A stretch of DNA of 64,000 nucleotides from an uncultured Gammaproteobacteria bacterium. Lineage in GTDB: Bacteria > Pseudomonadota > Gammaproteobacteria > Pseudomonadales > Pseudomonadaceae. Both the position numbers and the translations under genes were made by a program. The DNA lies in NCBI GenBank assembly GCA_945612235.1, contig CALZAE010000001.1, positions 1-64,000 on the forward strand. Direction: 5' to 3'. The notes under the pieces were generated by a model, which searched no databases, had not been told where the DNA came from, and worked only from the letters and a program-made list of their open reading frames with translations. Shown piece by piece: positions 33,642-42,419 of the stretch (positions within the stretch are counted from its first letter, which is position 1; every line of letters starts with the position of its first letter).

Positions 33642-34583
33642 TTACATATAGAGGATAATCAAGTCATTAATCACGGCTGGACGCTCTTGCCCAACCACGT
33701 GAATATTCATCTCAAGTACCATCTGAGTACCGCTACGTACTTTCTCAATGGACTTCACACGCGCACGCGAATGAATCAAAGAGCCAGCGGGCACCGGTGA
33801 TGGAAAACGCAAACGCTGAGAGCCGTAGTTGACCATATTGGTAAAACCTGTGATCTCAAAACCTAAATCCAACTGCAGCTTAGAGGTCAGCACTTGCACC
33901 AAAGCACCATGGGCAATCGTGCCGCCAAAGGGACCTTCTTTACGCGCACGCTCAGGGTCAGTGTGAATCCAGTAATTGTCACCTGATAATTCAGCAAACT
34001 GATTGATCATCGCCTGATCCACCAACAGCTGATTACTCCAAGGGCTGAACTCCTCTGAAACCAAGGCTTGCAAGCCTGCCTCATCGGTCAACGCCACTTG
34101 ACGCGCAGGTGCTGCATCGGTATCCACTGCAGGCGCTTCAGGCTGCTGCGGCACTTCATCTAATTCAACTAAGTCGACATTTGCTCCAGTAAAGCGCAAC
34201 AACACTGTGCCGTCTTCGCTGACGCGGGCACGCACAGGTTTAACGCGCATACCGATTTCAATATCGCTTTCTTGCAAACCCACCAAAGTGGTGTTCACAC
34301 GCACACCTTCATCGAGCTCTACCACAGCCAACAATTGCGGCTCGGGACCGGCAAACTCAGGCAAAGTTGGTATTCTGGCCACAGTATAGGTGTACAACGT
34401 ACCCGCACCTGTCACCTCACGAAACTCAACTTGATCGGACAAACAATGCGAGCAGTGACGACGTGGATAAAAGGTCCACTTGGCACATGCACTGCAATGC
34501 TGCAGCAAAATTTTGCCTGCTTTCAAGCCATCCCAAAAAGGAGCAGAGATAGCTGTCTGTATCGGCATAGGTTTATTTGACAT
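33642..34583 (-). CDS. DUF35-MaoC fusion (reversed order), steroid hydratase/aldolase partner
   Basis: A 313-residue protein. Residues 12-135 are a DUF35 domain with zinc ligands Cys30, Cys33, Cys44 and Cys47 and an OB-fold. A Pro/Ala-rich linker (about 142-160) follows, then a MaoC hydratase domain (175-313) with FAELSGDNYWIHTDPERA holding the Asp and His of the active site. The order is the reverse of ChsH2 at 9301-10278. It ends 2 bases from the aldolase at 34586, so the DUF35 part probably binds that aldolase and the MaoC part performs the preceding hydration in a different side-chain cycle. An intact catalytic motif means no ChsH1-type partner may be needed. Confidence 0.87.
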   Translation of the reverse strand: MSNKPMPIQTAISAPFWDGLKAGKILLQHCSACAKWTFYPRRHCSHCLSDQVEFREVTGAGTLYTYTVARIPTLPEFAGPEPQLLAVVELDEGVRVNTTLVGLQESDIEIGMRVKPVRARVSEDGTVLLRFTGANVDLVELDEVPQQPEAPAVDTDAAPARQVALTDEAGLQALVSEEFSPWSNQLLVDQAMINQFAELSGDNYWIHTDPERARKEGPFGGTIAHGALVQVLTSKLQLDLGFEITGFTNMVNYGSQRLRFPSPVPAGSLIHSRARVKSIEKVRSGTQMVLEMNIHVVGQERPAVINDLIILYM

Positions 34584-34585
34584 GT

Positions 34586-35797
34586 TTATGCTCCCTCAAG
34601 AATCAGTGCACCCTGCTCACTCATGACGCCGCCAGTACCGGAGACGAACACTCGATCACAGTTTTTCAATTGACGCTCACCGGCCTTACCACGAATCTGA
34701 TCAAAAGCCTCAATCACCTGCGAGAAGCCACCGGCCGATCCCGCCTGACCAAAGCTGAGCTGACCACCATGGGTATTGACAGGGAAGTTACCTTTCCAAG
34801 TCAGATCATTCTCAAGAATAAAGCGCATACCTTCGCCCTTCGGACAAAAGCCTGCATCTTCTAAACTGAGCAACACGGTAATGGTGTAGCAGTCATAAAT
34901 CTGCGCGGCATTCATATCCGACGGCTTCAAGCCCGACATTTCAAAGGCGCGACGCGCTGCTGGACCGACGGGTGTTTCTGTCATGTCTGGCGAATAGGTG
35001 GGTGACTTATAGCCTAAACGCTCACCGAAACCTGTGATATGTGCACCACGGTTACGTGCACGTGCGGCGACTTCTTTGGAAGCTACAATCACTGCAGCAC
35101 CACCGGCGACGGGCATGACAATTTCCAACACGCGCAATGGATCAGCGACCATGCGGCTATTGAGCACATCTTCAATGCTCAAAGGTTTGCCATGGAAAAT
35201 CGCATTGGGATTGGCTAACGCATTGGTGCGCTGATCCACGGCAATCTTCGCCATAGCGCGCTCATCGTAGCCATATTGCGCAGCATAACGCTTAGCAATC
35301 ATGGCATAACCGGTATTCTGACCTAAGTGGCCATAGGGTAAATCAAACTCAGCTTCTGGCGCACCAAATGCGGTACTGTGACCACCAAAACGCATGGCAC
35401 GTGCCATGGCTGCAGGGTCTTCATCACGCCCAAAAGGCGCCATACGCATCGGCAACACACAGAGCACCGCTTGACACAAACCCATCTCAATTGCCGCAGC
35501 GGCACGCCACACCATACCCACAGGGGTGGTGCCGCCCAAATCCACAACTTCAGCAAAGTTGACAGCAATACCGAGATACTCAGCCGCCATCGCCGGAACA
35601 AAGACCGAGGCCTCATGAAAATGTGGACCGTTAATCACCAAGCCATCCAAATCACTGGCTTGCAGACCCGCATCATCCAAGGCTTGTCGAGCTAGATCCG
35701 CCACCTGTTCCAAGTGAAACATTTGCGGGGCTTCAGAGTATTTTTGTGGTTTGTACTGCGCAGCACCAACAATTGCTGCTTCTCCTTTCCATCCCAT
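34586..35797 (-). CDS. Thiolase-fold steroid side-chain aldolase, second copy (Sal-like)
   Basis: A 403-residue SCP-x/thiolase-fold protein. The nucleophile position lacks Cys (AEVVDLGGTTPVGMVW), while NTHGGQLSFGQAGSAGG near the C terminus is kept, so retroaldol rather than thiolytic activity is expected. With the DUF35-MaoC gene it forms a two-gene unit behind its own operator. In cholate degraders one aldolase acts on the C24 (5-carbon) and another on the C22 side chain; this pair is likely the C24 one because the 6565-10278 set resembles the C22 igr system. Start chosen at ATG 35797 behind AAGG. Confidence 0.84.
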   Translation of the reverse strand: MGWKGEAAIVGAAQYKPQKYSEAPQMFHLEQVADLARQALDDAGLQASDLDGLVINGPHFHEASVFVPAMAAEYLGIAVNFAEVVDLGGTTPVGMVWRAAAAIEMGLCQAVLCVLPMRMAPFGRDEDPAAMARAMRFGGHSTAFGAPEAEFDLPYGHLGQNTGYAMIAKRYAAQYGYDERAMAKIAVDQRTNALANPNAIFHGKPLSIEDVLNSRMVADPLRVLEIVMPVAGGAAVIVASKEVAARARNRGAHITGFGERLGYKSPTYSPDMTETPVGPAARRAFEMSGLKPSDMNAAQIYDCYTITVLLSLEDAGFCPKGEGMRFILENDLTWKGNFPVNTHGGQLSFGQAGSAGGFSQVIEAFDQIRGKAGERQLKNCDRVFVSGTGGVMSEQGALILEGA

Positions 35798-35845
35798 GTA
35801 GAGCACCTTTTTTATAGATATTATCTGCTATCTTTCTGCATCTTT

Positions 35846-35888
35846 TTTACAAGACTGCAGACCATCACTCATCGTCCAAAAGGCCTAG
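35846..35888 (-). promoter_or_regulatory. Steroid-regulon operator and promoter of the second aldolase unit
   Basis: The coding strand reads TAGGC-CTTTTG-GACGATG; the distal arm has one mismatch. A -10-like TGTAAA lies at 35846-35851, 18 bases from the operator. The start codon is 72 bases away. Confidence 0.75.
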
Positions 35889-36004
35889 AGTCAAACACTT
35901 ATTTAACACAAAATCATTCTCACTGGACAACCTACACTGCAACAGCAGCTTACTTGATTCCATACAGCCCAGTTCTGCAACTTGAGTGATCTAAACCCGG
36001 CAAA

Positions 36005-36034
36005 CAAAAAAGCCCACGCATTGGCGTGGGCTTT
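36005..36034 (-). terminator. Terminator after the first DUF1329 gene
   Basis: AAAGCCCACGC pairs with GCGTGGGCTTT, with a T run on the minus strand, about 30 bases past the stop at 36065. Confidence 0.88.
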
Positions 36035-36064
36035 AGGTACCGCAAGGTTAACAACTATGACAAA

Positions 36065-37441
36065 TTAGCGACCCTGAGCACGTAGACGATCAGGTGTGTA
36101 GTCACTTTTCTTTTGATCGCCCTTGTTAATAATCGAGCTGATACGACGCTCGTTCGTCAAGTTATAACCCACATAGTCACCCGTGTTGAGATCATGATAG
36201 AACGAAGCACCTGATCTCCACGCACTCATATCTGGGTGGTAGATGGTGTTAAGGAAAGCAAACTTCCACAAGTTACCACGGGTATCGTAGTTATCCGCCA
36301 TCACTGCATGCCAAGTATCTTCATCAAGGTAAAGACGACGCTTACCATAGAGGTGACGACTGGTCTCTTTCAACGTAGCTTCCAAGATCCACACGCGACG
36401 CAATTCATAGCGAATATACTTAGGATCAGCATGGTTAGGTGTTAATAAGTCTTTGTACTTCAGATCAGCCACTTCGGTTTTGTAGCCGTTAGCAGGAATA
36501 AAGACTTCTTTTTTACCTTTCAACTCCCAATTATAACGATCTGGCGCACCGTTAAATAAACGGTCTTCATCAATGGTCATGGTACCGTTACTACCACCCA
36601 GCGACTGATCATAACCGTAACCTGGCGCCAAACGCACACGACGTGTCCCCGCGTTGTAGGACCATGCAGTACGTGACGAAGTTAGATAGTTATAGGGCTC
36701 GTGAGCCATAGAAGTATTACCGCTGTCGCGTGTTGGCAACACAACTTCAGTACGGCACATGGCTGAAATACCGTCTTTTGAATGCGGCGTTACGTTGGGG
36801 TCATTGGATAAGGCTAGGCACTTACCATAGGAACGGCCATAACCGTAAGAACCACCAGCACCGACAGTCACGATGTCACGCGTACTTTCTTCAGTCCAAT
36901 CACGGTAAGGCAATTGGTGATTCCATAACGCTTCCATCGCAGTTTTTGGAATTGGGAAAGGGTTGTGACTAATACCGTCAATACCATAACCATCATCTAC
37001 AACTTTGGCTGTCAGTGCGTTTTCTTTAGCGCGCTCACAGACAAACTCTGGGTAACGGAAATCACGGTGAGTCGGGTAGACTTCCATGCGATAGGTATCG
37101 GGGTACTTTTCAAACATCGCCTTCTGCCCTTCAGACAGTTTATCAGCGTGTTCTTTATAGTTTGCAGCGGTCAAAACCAAGCGTGGCTTTTCATCTGCAT
37201 ACGGATCGATGGGGTGATCACCACTGTGCGGCTTAATATTCCAGCCCGGTACTTTACCTAGGTACTTACCGGTGTACTCAGGAATCGTACCTGCTGCGTT
37301 ACCTGCCTGCTCAGCACCAACACAGGTTAATTCATTACCCAGCTTTGCGGCTTCTTCAGCACTGACCGCTGCAAAAGCTGCAGAAGGCAAAGCTAAAACA
37401 GAGGCGATTGCAAGAGCCATACTAGCGCGACGATATATCAT
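36065..37441 (-). CDS. DUF1329 envelope protein (LolB-like), copy 1
   Basis: A 458-residue DUF1329 protein with a clear signal peptide (MIYRRASMALAIASVLALPSAAFA, cleaved after about residue 24). DUF1329 proteins are thought to be periplasmic or outer-membrane-associated lipid carriers with a LolB-like fold, and they occur beside DUF1302 barrels in catabolic clusters for hydrophobic compounds. The ATG at 37441 with GGAG upstream is preferred over a TTG five codons earlier. Its paralogue lies at 51620-52999 (shared NELTCVGAEQAGNAAGTIPE-type N terminus). A steroid shuttle role is inferred. Confidence 0.83.
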   Translation of the reverse strand: MIYRRASMALAIASVLALPSAAFAAVSAEEAAKLGNELTCVGAEQAGNAAGTIPEYTGKYLGKVPGWNIKPHSGDHPIDPYADEKPRLVLTAANYKEHADKLSEGQKAMFEKYPDTYRMEVYPTHRDFRYPEFVCERAKENALTAKVVDDGYGIDGISHNPFPIPKTAMEALWNHQLPYRDWTEESTRDIVTVGAGGSYGYGRSYGKCLALSNDPNVTPHSKDGISAMCRTEVVLPTRDSGNTSMAHEPYNYLTSSRTAWSYNAGTRRVRLAPGYGYDQSLGGSNGTMTIDEDRLFNGAPDRYNWELKGKKEVFIPANGYKTEVADLKYKDLLTPNHADPKYIRYELRRVWILEATLKETSRHLYGKRRLYLDEDTWHAVMADNYDTRGNLWKFAFLNTIYHPDMSAWRSGASFYHDLNTGDYVGYNLTNERRISSIINKGDQKKSDYTPDRLRAQGR

Positions 37442-37472
37442 TATTATTATCTCCAACTCTTATTTTTTTTAA

Positions 37473-37505
37473 GCCCAGTGTTTTATTCATTTAATACACT
37501 GGGCC
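37473..37505 (-). repeat. Stem-loop between DUF1302 and DUF1329 genes
   Basis: GCCCAGTGT and ACACTGGGC pair over a 15-base loop. On the minus strand an A-rich, not T-rich, run follows, so it is not a standard terminator; it may stabilise the upstream message or separate expression levels of the barrel and its partner. Confidence 0.55.
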
Positions 37506-37525
37506 CTGCTCGCATATATCAGGTA

Positions 37526-39166
37526 TTAGAACGAGTACTTGGCTGAGAAGCTCAACTGATCACGGTCAGTTAACTGACGGTTTCTTCTCTCGCTGGCCTC
37601 ACCCATATAAGCCACATAGGTACCATTGAGCTCCAAGTTACCTAAACGCTTGAAGGTTGTACCCACTGACAAGCGGCGGTCACCTTGTCCACCACCGATA
37701 GCACCTTGCAAAGGTGTTTTACCGTCAATTACATGCGAGAAGCTCACTGGAACCGATAAATCCCAACCAGAGAAAATGCCTGGATAGCTCAAAGCAACTT
37801 GCGCTGTATAAGCGGTAGCACTCTTCGTTTGGTAAGCACCTTTTTCGTCATACTCATATTTACTATACGACTTGCCACCTTCATGGATCGCGTCCACACC
37901 CGTAGCGCGCACATGCACAATTTCACCCAACAACGTAGTACCACGTGCCCAAGGCATATCGCCCAGGGTATGAACAAAGCTGACTTGAGCCTGATACCCT
38001 TTACCACGAGTAGCCTCAGCACTATATTTCCCATCAGCGCCTGGGGCTTTTAACACTGAAACTGGCGCACCATCACGATAAGAGACTTCACCGGACACCT
38101 GCGTATCGCCAATACGTGTTGAGACGCTGGCACCAGTTAACTTGATGTTGTCGAAATAATTAATTTTATAACTGCCGGGCACCGTTGTAGTTAAATCACC
38201 GGGAACTAATTGATAAAAATCAGCTAACTCAACCCCAGAAGGGTTCTTATCGTGATAGTTGATATGAAAGACCGAAAACTCCCAGTCAAAGTTCGGTCGA
38301 ACCGTGGCGCGCACACCGTACTGCCCGCTACTTTTCGGCTTCTTCTTTCCTGCGTATGCACCGATACCACCGAGCGCCACGAAGTCTGGTCGAGGACCAA
38401 TCATATTTACTGTAGAGAGATAACTGCCCACTGGGCTTAGCTCATTGGGTAACCACTCATACTGATAATAAGCAGACAAGCCAAACAGCGGATTGATGTT
38501 CCAGTCCACCGACACTTGCCCGGTAGGTAACAAGATTTCCTTGGTTTCAGTACCTGGCGTACTGGATTTAACCACGTCAACAGGCCCTTGCGCACCGTTT
38601 ACGCCTGGGTAGAACAAGCCCTCCCCCCACGACACCACATGACGACCACCTTTAAGCGCTAAGTACTGATCAGACGGCAGTTGAATATCAGTAAATACAT
38701 AGGCATCTAGGAAACGAGTACGGCCACCGCTGTAATACTTAGCGCCACTGCTGAACTCATCAACCTTACCGCCGTGGTGAACCGGCTTTCTGTTATCATT
38801 TGAGCGGTGATAGACATCATCGTAGAATGTTGTACCGCGTACCACACCACCCCACTCACCCCAACTGCTATTGGTGTTGGTATAGACCAACTCACCCAAG
38901 GCACCAACACGGTGCGTGGTTAAGGAGCCACGATCAAAGTTGCGGTTACCTTCAGCGCCCAGCAATTTTTTGTCTTGTTTCTCCATCCGAACACCAAGCC
39001 CGTAACTTGTGGTCAAACTCCACTTTAAGTTCGCGCCATGATCGAATTGGATGGTTTCCCCAGCATGGGCCATCGATGCCACACCGGCTGCAACTGCAGC
39101 TACGAGAGTGGTCTTGACCAATCGATTAAGATGAAAGATAGAGCCTTTGTTCTTATTGTTACTCAT
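37526..39166 (-). CDS. DUF1302 outer-membrane beta-barrel, copy 1
   Basis: A 546-residue protein with a signal peptide ending ASMAHA/GE at about residue 36 and alternating amphipathic strands to a C-terminal Phe (SFSAKYSF), the signal for barrel insertion. DUF1302 members are predicted outer-membrane channels found in clusters for steroids and other hydrophobic substrates. It is followed by DUF1329 copy 1. The start MSNNKNKGS with GGAG was chosen over an 11-residue extension. Likely role: passage of steroids across the outer membrane (inferred). Confidence 0.83.
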   Translation of the reverse strand: MSNNKNKGSIFHLNRLVKTTLVAAVAAGVASMAHAGETIQFDHGANLKWSLTTSYGLGVRMEKQDKKLLGAEGNRNFDRGSLTTHRVGALGELVYTNTNSSWGEWGGVVRGTTFYDDVYHRSNDNRKPVHHGGKVDEFSSGAKYYSGGRTRFLDAYVFTDIQLPSDQYLALKGGRHVVSWGEGLFYPGVNGAQGPVDVVKSSTPGTETKEILLPTGQVSVDWNINPLFGLSAYYQYEWLPNELSPVGSYLSTVNMIGPRPDFVALGGIGAYAGKKKPKSSGQYGVRATVRPNFDWEFSVFHINYHDKNPSGVELADFYQLVPGDLTTTVPGSYKINYFDNIKLTGASVSTRIGDTQVSGEVSYRDGAPVSVLKAPGADGKYSAEATRGKGYQAQVSFVHTLGDMPWARGTTLLGEIVHVRATGVDAIHEGGKSYSKYEYDEKGAYQTKSATAYTAQVALSYPGIFSGWDLSVPVSFSHVIDGKTPLQGAIGGGQGDRRLSVGTTFKRLGNLELNGTYVAYMGEASERRNRQLTDRDQLSFSAKYSF

Positions 39167-39220
39167 GCTTACTCTCCAAATAAAAGATATGCTTGCCACA
39201 TCTTTTTAGTCTCTTACTGT

Positions 39221-40312
39221 TTAAATATGAGTGACCTGCACCTCTACAGAACACTCATTACTAGCCAGCACACGCTGGTAGCGGTAACACTCCCCAATCA
39301 GTTGTCGTGTGATGCGTCCCTCTTCCAGTAGTAAATTAAGATGTGCCAAGACCTCACCATTAGCGAGCAGCACATCAAACGATGAGCGCACACGTGGAAA
39401 CATAAACCGCATCAGCTCATCCGCAGTTCGTGCCTCACACATATGCTCCAGTAACCGATCCAGATGACCCTGATGGTGCTCGGTTAATTGTTCTAAGCGA
39501 TGGTGCAAGCCATAAAAAGGCCGCTCATGCGCCGGCAGAACTAACACGTCATCTGAGACACAACGCAATCCTTGCAAACTGTCCAACCATTCTTTTAAAG
39601 GATTAGCGTCCGGCTCCGTCACCGTCACACAGACACTTGAAGTGATACGCGGCAAAACCTGATCACCTGAAATAAATAAGCCCGCTTGGCGGTTATACAA
39701 ACATGCATGCTCAGGCGAGTGCCCTGAGGCAATCACCACTTCCCAATCGTGATGACCGATGCGCAACACCTGATTGGCTACTAAACGGTTGTAGCTTTCA
39801 GGTGCATCCTGCACATAACTGCTGTCGCCCATCACGCTGAGCAAGCCCGATATATCTTCATCTGGCATACCGCTGTGGCGATAAAACTGGCTCATTTGCC
39901 AGCCCATACCACCCTCAGTCGATGGGCTAACAAACAACGCCTGATACTCACCGCGCGTCATATATACAGGGCACTGAAAACGATCCGCCAACCAGCCTAA
40001 TGAGCCGCAATGGTCATAATGAAAGTGCGTGGCGATCACGGCTTTGACTGGCGCATCCTGCATCACTTCAGTAAAGACACGCTCCCATACATCACGGGTT
40101 TGTTGCGTGCCTAAACCGGTATCGACAATAACCCAGCCGTCACCATGCTCTAAAAGATACAAGTTGATGTGATCTAGACCAAAAGGTAGCGGCATACGCA
40201 GCCACACCACGCCTTCAGCGACCACCTGCCAATCTCCTCGCTCAGGTGGCGTTGTCCAAGGGAAGCTCAGCTCAAAATGCTTCTGTTCGGTCGGGGCTGG
40301 GTAATGTCTCAT
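39221..40312 (-). CDS. Metallo-beta-lactamase-fold hydrolase
   Basis: A 363-residue MBL-fold protein with the dinuclear metal motif THFHYDH (His96, His98, Asp100, His101), a further His in SGHSPEHACLY and Asp in FISGDQVLP. A C-terminal extension of about 100 residues follows, as in glyoxalase II-like thioesterases. Its start overlaps the FATP-type CoA ligase gene by 4 bases, so the two products are probably made together. Hydrolysis of a steroid CoA thioester (recycling trapped CoA) or of a lactone is plausible. Function unproven. Confidence 0.82.
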   Translation of the reverse strand: MRHYPAPTEQKHFELSFPWTTPPERGDWQVVAEGVVWLRMPLPFGLDHINLYLLEHGDGWVIVDTGLGTQQTRDVWERVFTEVMQDAPVKAVIATHFHYDHCGSLGWLADRFQCPVYMTRGEYQALFVSPSTEGGMGWQMSQFYRHSGMPDEDISGLLSVMGDSSYVQDAPESYNRLVANQVLRIGHHDWEVVIASGHSPEHACLYNRQAGLFISGDQVLPRITSSVCVTVTEPDANPLKEWLDSLQGLRCVSDDVLVLPAHERPFYGLHHRLEQLTEHHQGHLDRLLEHMCEARTADELMRFMFPRVRSSFDVLLANGEVLAHLNLLLEEGRITRQLIGECYRYQRVLASNECSVEVQVTHI

Positions 40313-42174
40313 GCACCACTCCCGACAAAAGGCGGCAACGCATTACGAGCCAGCACTTCATCACTGTAAGGGCTGTAGGTGTTGTGAATGTCATCTTTGA
40401 TATACAAATCATCAGCAAAGCTGTCAGGGTTATAGCCCTCTTTTTGTAAATCAATTTTGCGATGCTTAAAGGTAGTGGTCATATCTGCCTGATACCCCAC
40501 ACGCAAAAACACCGGGCGCGCATAGTGCGGCAAACGCTCACACACAAACTGGTAAAAGGCTTGGGGATCAAACTCACAATCTGGCTGCATCACCACTTGC
40601 GCCATACCCGCACGGCCTTCATGCTCAGGCACAGTTACACCATAGATATTGATGAACTCCATGCCGGCAAAATCACCTAATTCTGAAGCCACCTCTTGAG
40701 TGGAGACGTTTTCACTTTTCCAGCGGAAGGTATCGCCCATACGGTCAACAAAATAACAGTAACCATTGGCGTCGTAGCGCAACAAGTCACCGGAGCTCCA
40801 CCAAGCATCGCCCTTCTGGAACACATCTCTTAAAATTTTAGTTTCTGTGGCCGCAGCAGAGGTATAGCCTTCAAAGCGACCCGCACCGATCTCAGGCGAA
40901 TCGACAATAAAACCTACCGCTTCACCAATCTCTCCTGGCTGGCAATGCACATAGAAACCATTTTCATCACGCACATGCATTTGCGTTTCTGGATCGATGC
41001 GCAATAAGCGTAAGTTGGTTTTTTCCCAGTTCGGAATACGGCCACATGAGCCGATGTAGTTCTCAAGATTAATGGTTGAAGTATTCGCTTCTGTGGAACC
41101 CCAGCCTTCGTATACATCAAGCTGACCAAAACGCTCAACCCAGCGACGCCAACTGTCAGCCGTTAAACCCGCACCCAGCATGCAGCGCAATGAGTTGTTC
41201 TTTTCCTCAGGCGCTTCTGGACGATTTAATAAATAGCGGCAAATCTCGCCCACATATTGGAAAACCGTCACACCATGCGTGCGCACATCGGACCAAAAAC
41301 GGCTGGCACTGAATTTGCGACGAATCACAATCGAAGCGCCCGACGATAATGCAGTGGAGGCCACTGAGGTTGCTGCAGCACCGTGATACAAAGGTAAGCA
41401 GCAATAGAAGACATCATTCGTATCAGTTTCGAGGGTAACTTCCATCACATTACCTGATGTCATCCAACGCATGTGGCTGTAACGTGCGGCTTTAGGTAAG
41501 CCGGTCGTACCTGACGTGAAGATGTAAAGCATGTCATCTTCAGCGCGAATACCTGCACGTAATGCTGCATCAGGTCGAGCCGTTGAAGCACGCTCGACCT
41601 CAACAGAGAAATTATGATCAAAACTAGCAAGCTGCTCAGCATCAGCAACGTTTTCAGCATCGGGGATCAACCACTGCGGCCACTCTTGTGTTTCAGGCGT
41701 TTCCAAAAATGGCGTAATACATTCCTCACCAACCAGCACAATTTTAGTACCCGTGGCTTGCAATACATGCGTCAACGGATTGCCTTGCAAGTGGTAGTTC
41801 ACCAATGCTGATACTGCACCGATCTTAGCGAGCGCGAACCAGCAAAAAAACAACTCTGGACGATTCTCTAAGGCGACCGCGCAGACATCACCAGGCTGAA
41901 CTCCACGCGCAACAAATGTATTAGCGTACTGATTAACGCGCTCATCTACTTCTTTATAGGTGTAGCTGCGATCACCATAAATCAGAAAAGGCCGATCAGA
42001 AAACTTGTCGACTTGGTCTTCAATGCGCTGTCCTAACGTATATAAATCGCTTGGCTTAATCTGCCCAGCAACCTTTGAACGTAAATCATGTTTTGCTTGA
42101 GCACGATCAACGACTGGATGATGTACTGACTGATCACTATTTTTATTTTTATCGCATGAGTCAACGTTGAGCAT
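40309..42174 (-). CDS. FATP/very-long-chain-type acyl-CoA synthetase (steroid-CoA ligase candidate)
   Basis: A 621-residue adenylate-forming enzyme with YIFTSGTTGLPKAARYSH, YEGWGSTEANTSTINLENY and a FATP-type C-terminal FVDRMGDTFRWKSENVSTQEV. FadD19/FadD17-like enzymes of this type activate sterol and bile-acid side chains. The internal ATG at 42174 has GGAGTG at good spacing, whereas the ATG at 42189 has no Shine-Dalgarno, so the shorter form is chosen. It leads a minus-strand unit with the MBL hydrolase and the first DUF1302/DUF1329 pair, controlled from the divergent region 42190-42419. Ligation of the intact C24 side chain is the likely job. Confidence 0.85.
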   Translation of the reverse strand: MLNVDSCDKNKNSDQSVHHPVVDRAQAKHDLRSKVAGQIKPSDLYTLGQRIEDQVDKFSDRPFLIYGDRSYTYKEVDERVNQYANTFVARGVQPGDVCAVALENRPELFFCWFALAKIGAVSALVNYHLQGNPLTHVLQATGTKIVLVGEECITPFLETPETQEWPQWLIPDAENVADAEQLASFDHNFSVEVERASTARPDAALRAGIRAEDDMLYIFTSGTTGLPKAARYSHMRWMTSGNVMEVTLETDTNDVFYCCLPLYHGAAATSVASTALSSGASIVIRRKFSASRFWSDVRTHGVTVFQYVGEICRYLLNRPEAPEEKNNSLRCMLGAGLTADSWRRWVERFGQLDVYEGWGSTEANTSTINLENYIGSCGRIPNWEKTNLRLLRIDPETQMHVRDENGFYVHCQPGEIGEAVGFIVDSPEIGAGRFEGYTSAAATETKILRDVFQKGDAWWSSGDLLRYDANGYCYFVDRMGDTFRWKSENVSTQEVASELGDFAGMEFINIYGVTVPEHEGRAGMAQVVMQPDCEFDPQAFYQFVCERLPHYARPVFLRVGYQADMTTTFKHRKIDLQKEGYNPDSFADDLYIKDDIHNTYSPYSDEVLARNALPPFVGSGA

Positions 42175-42263
42175 ATGCACTCCGGTCATGAGTCAAATTT
42201 ATCTTCGCCAGCCAAACCAATTAAACAATTTTCAGGTCGGCGCTATAGGTAACGTAAAGCCAG

Positions 42264-42305
42264 ATTATGAAAGGCCATAGCACGGAGCATCGTCCGTAAA
42301 GACTA
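42264..42305 (-). promoter_or_regulatory. Steroid-regulon operator and promoter of the FATP ligase unit
   Basis: The coding strand reads TAGTC-TTTACG-GACGATG (42305 to 42288). A good -10, CATAAT (42264-42269), follows after 18 bases. Confidence 0.87.
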
Positions 42306-42336
42306 AATCGGTAATACATTAAGATGGCTGACCAAG

Positions 42337-42381
42337 TGGTCTAAATGGACGATGTCGTTTAAGCGACCTGACGGCAATGAT
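42337..42381 (+). promoter_or_regulatory. Steroid-regulon operator and promoter of the MFS-hsaD operon
   Basis: TGGTC-TAAATG-GACGATG (42337-42354) points toward the MFS gene, back to back with the site at 42288-42305. A weak -10 (AATGAT at 42376-42381) follows after 21 bases. The start codon is 65 bases away. Confidence 0.8.
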
Positions 42382-42419
42382 TAGTCACGCACAACAATAA
42401 TGATAAGAGATGTACATTT

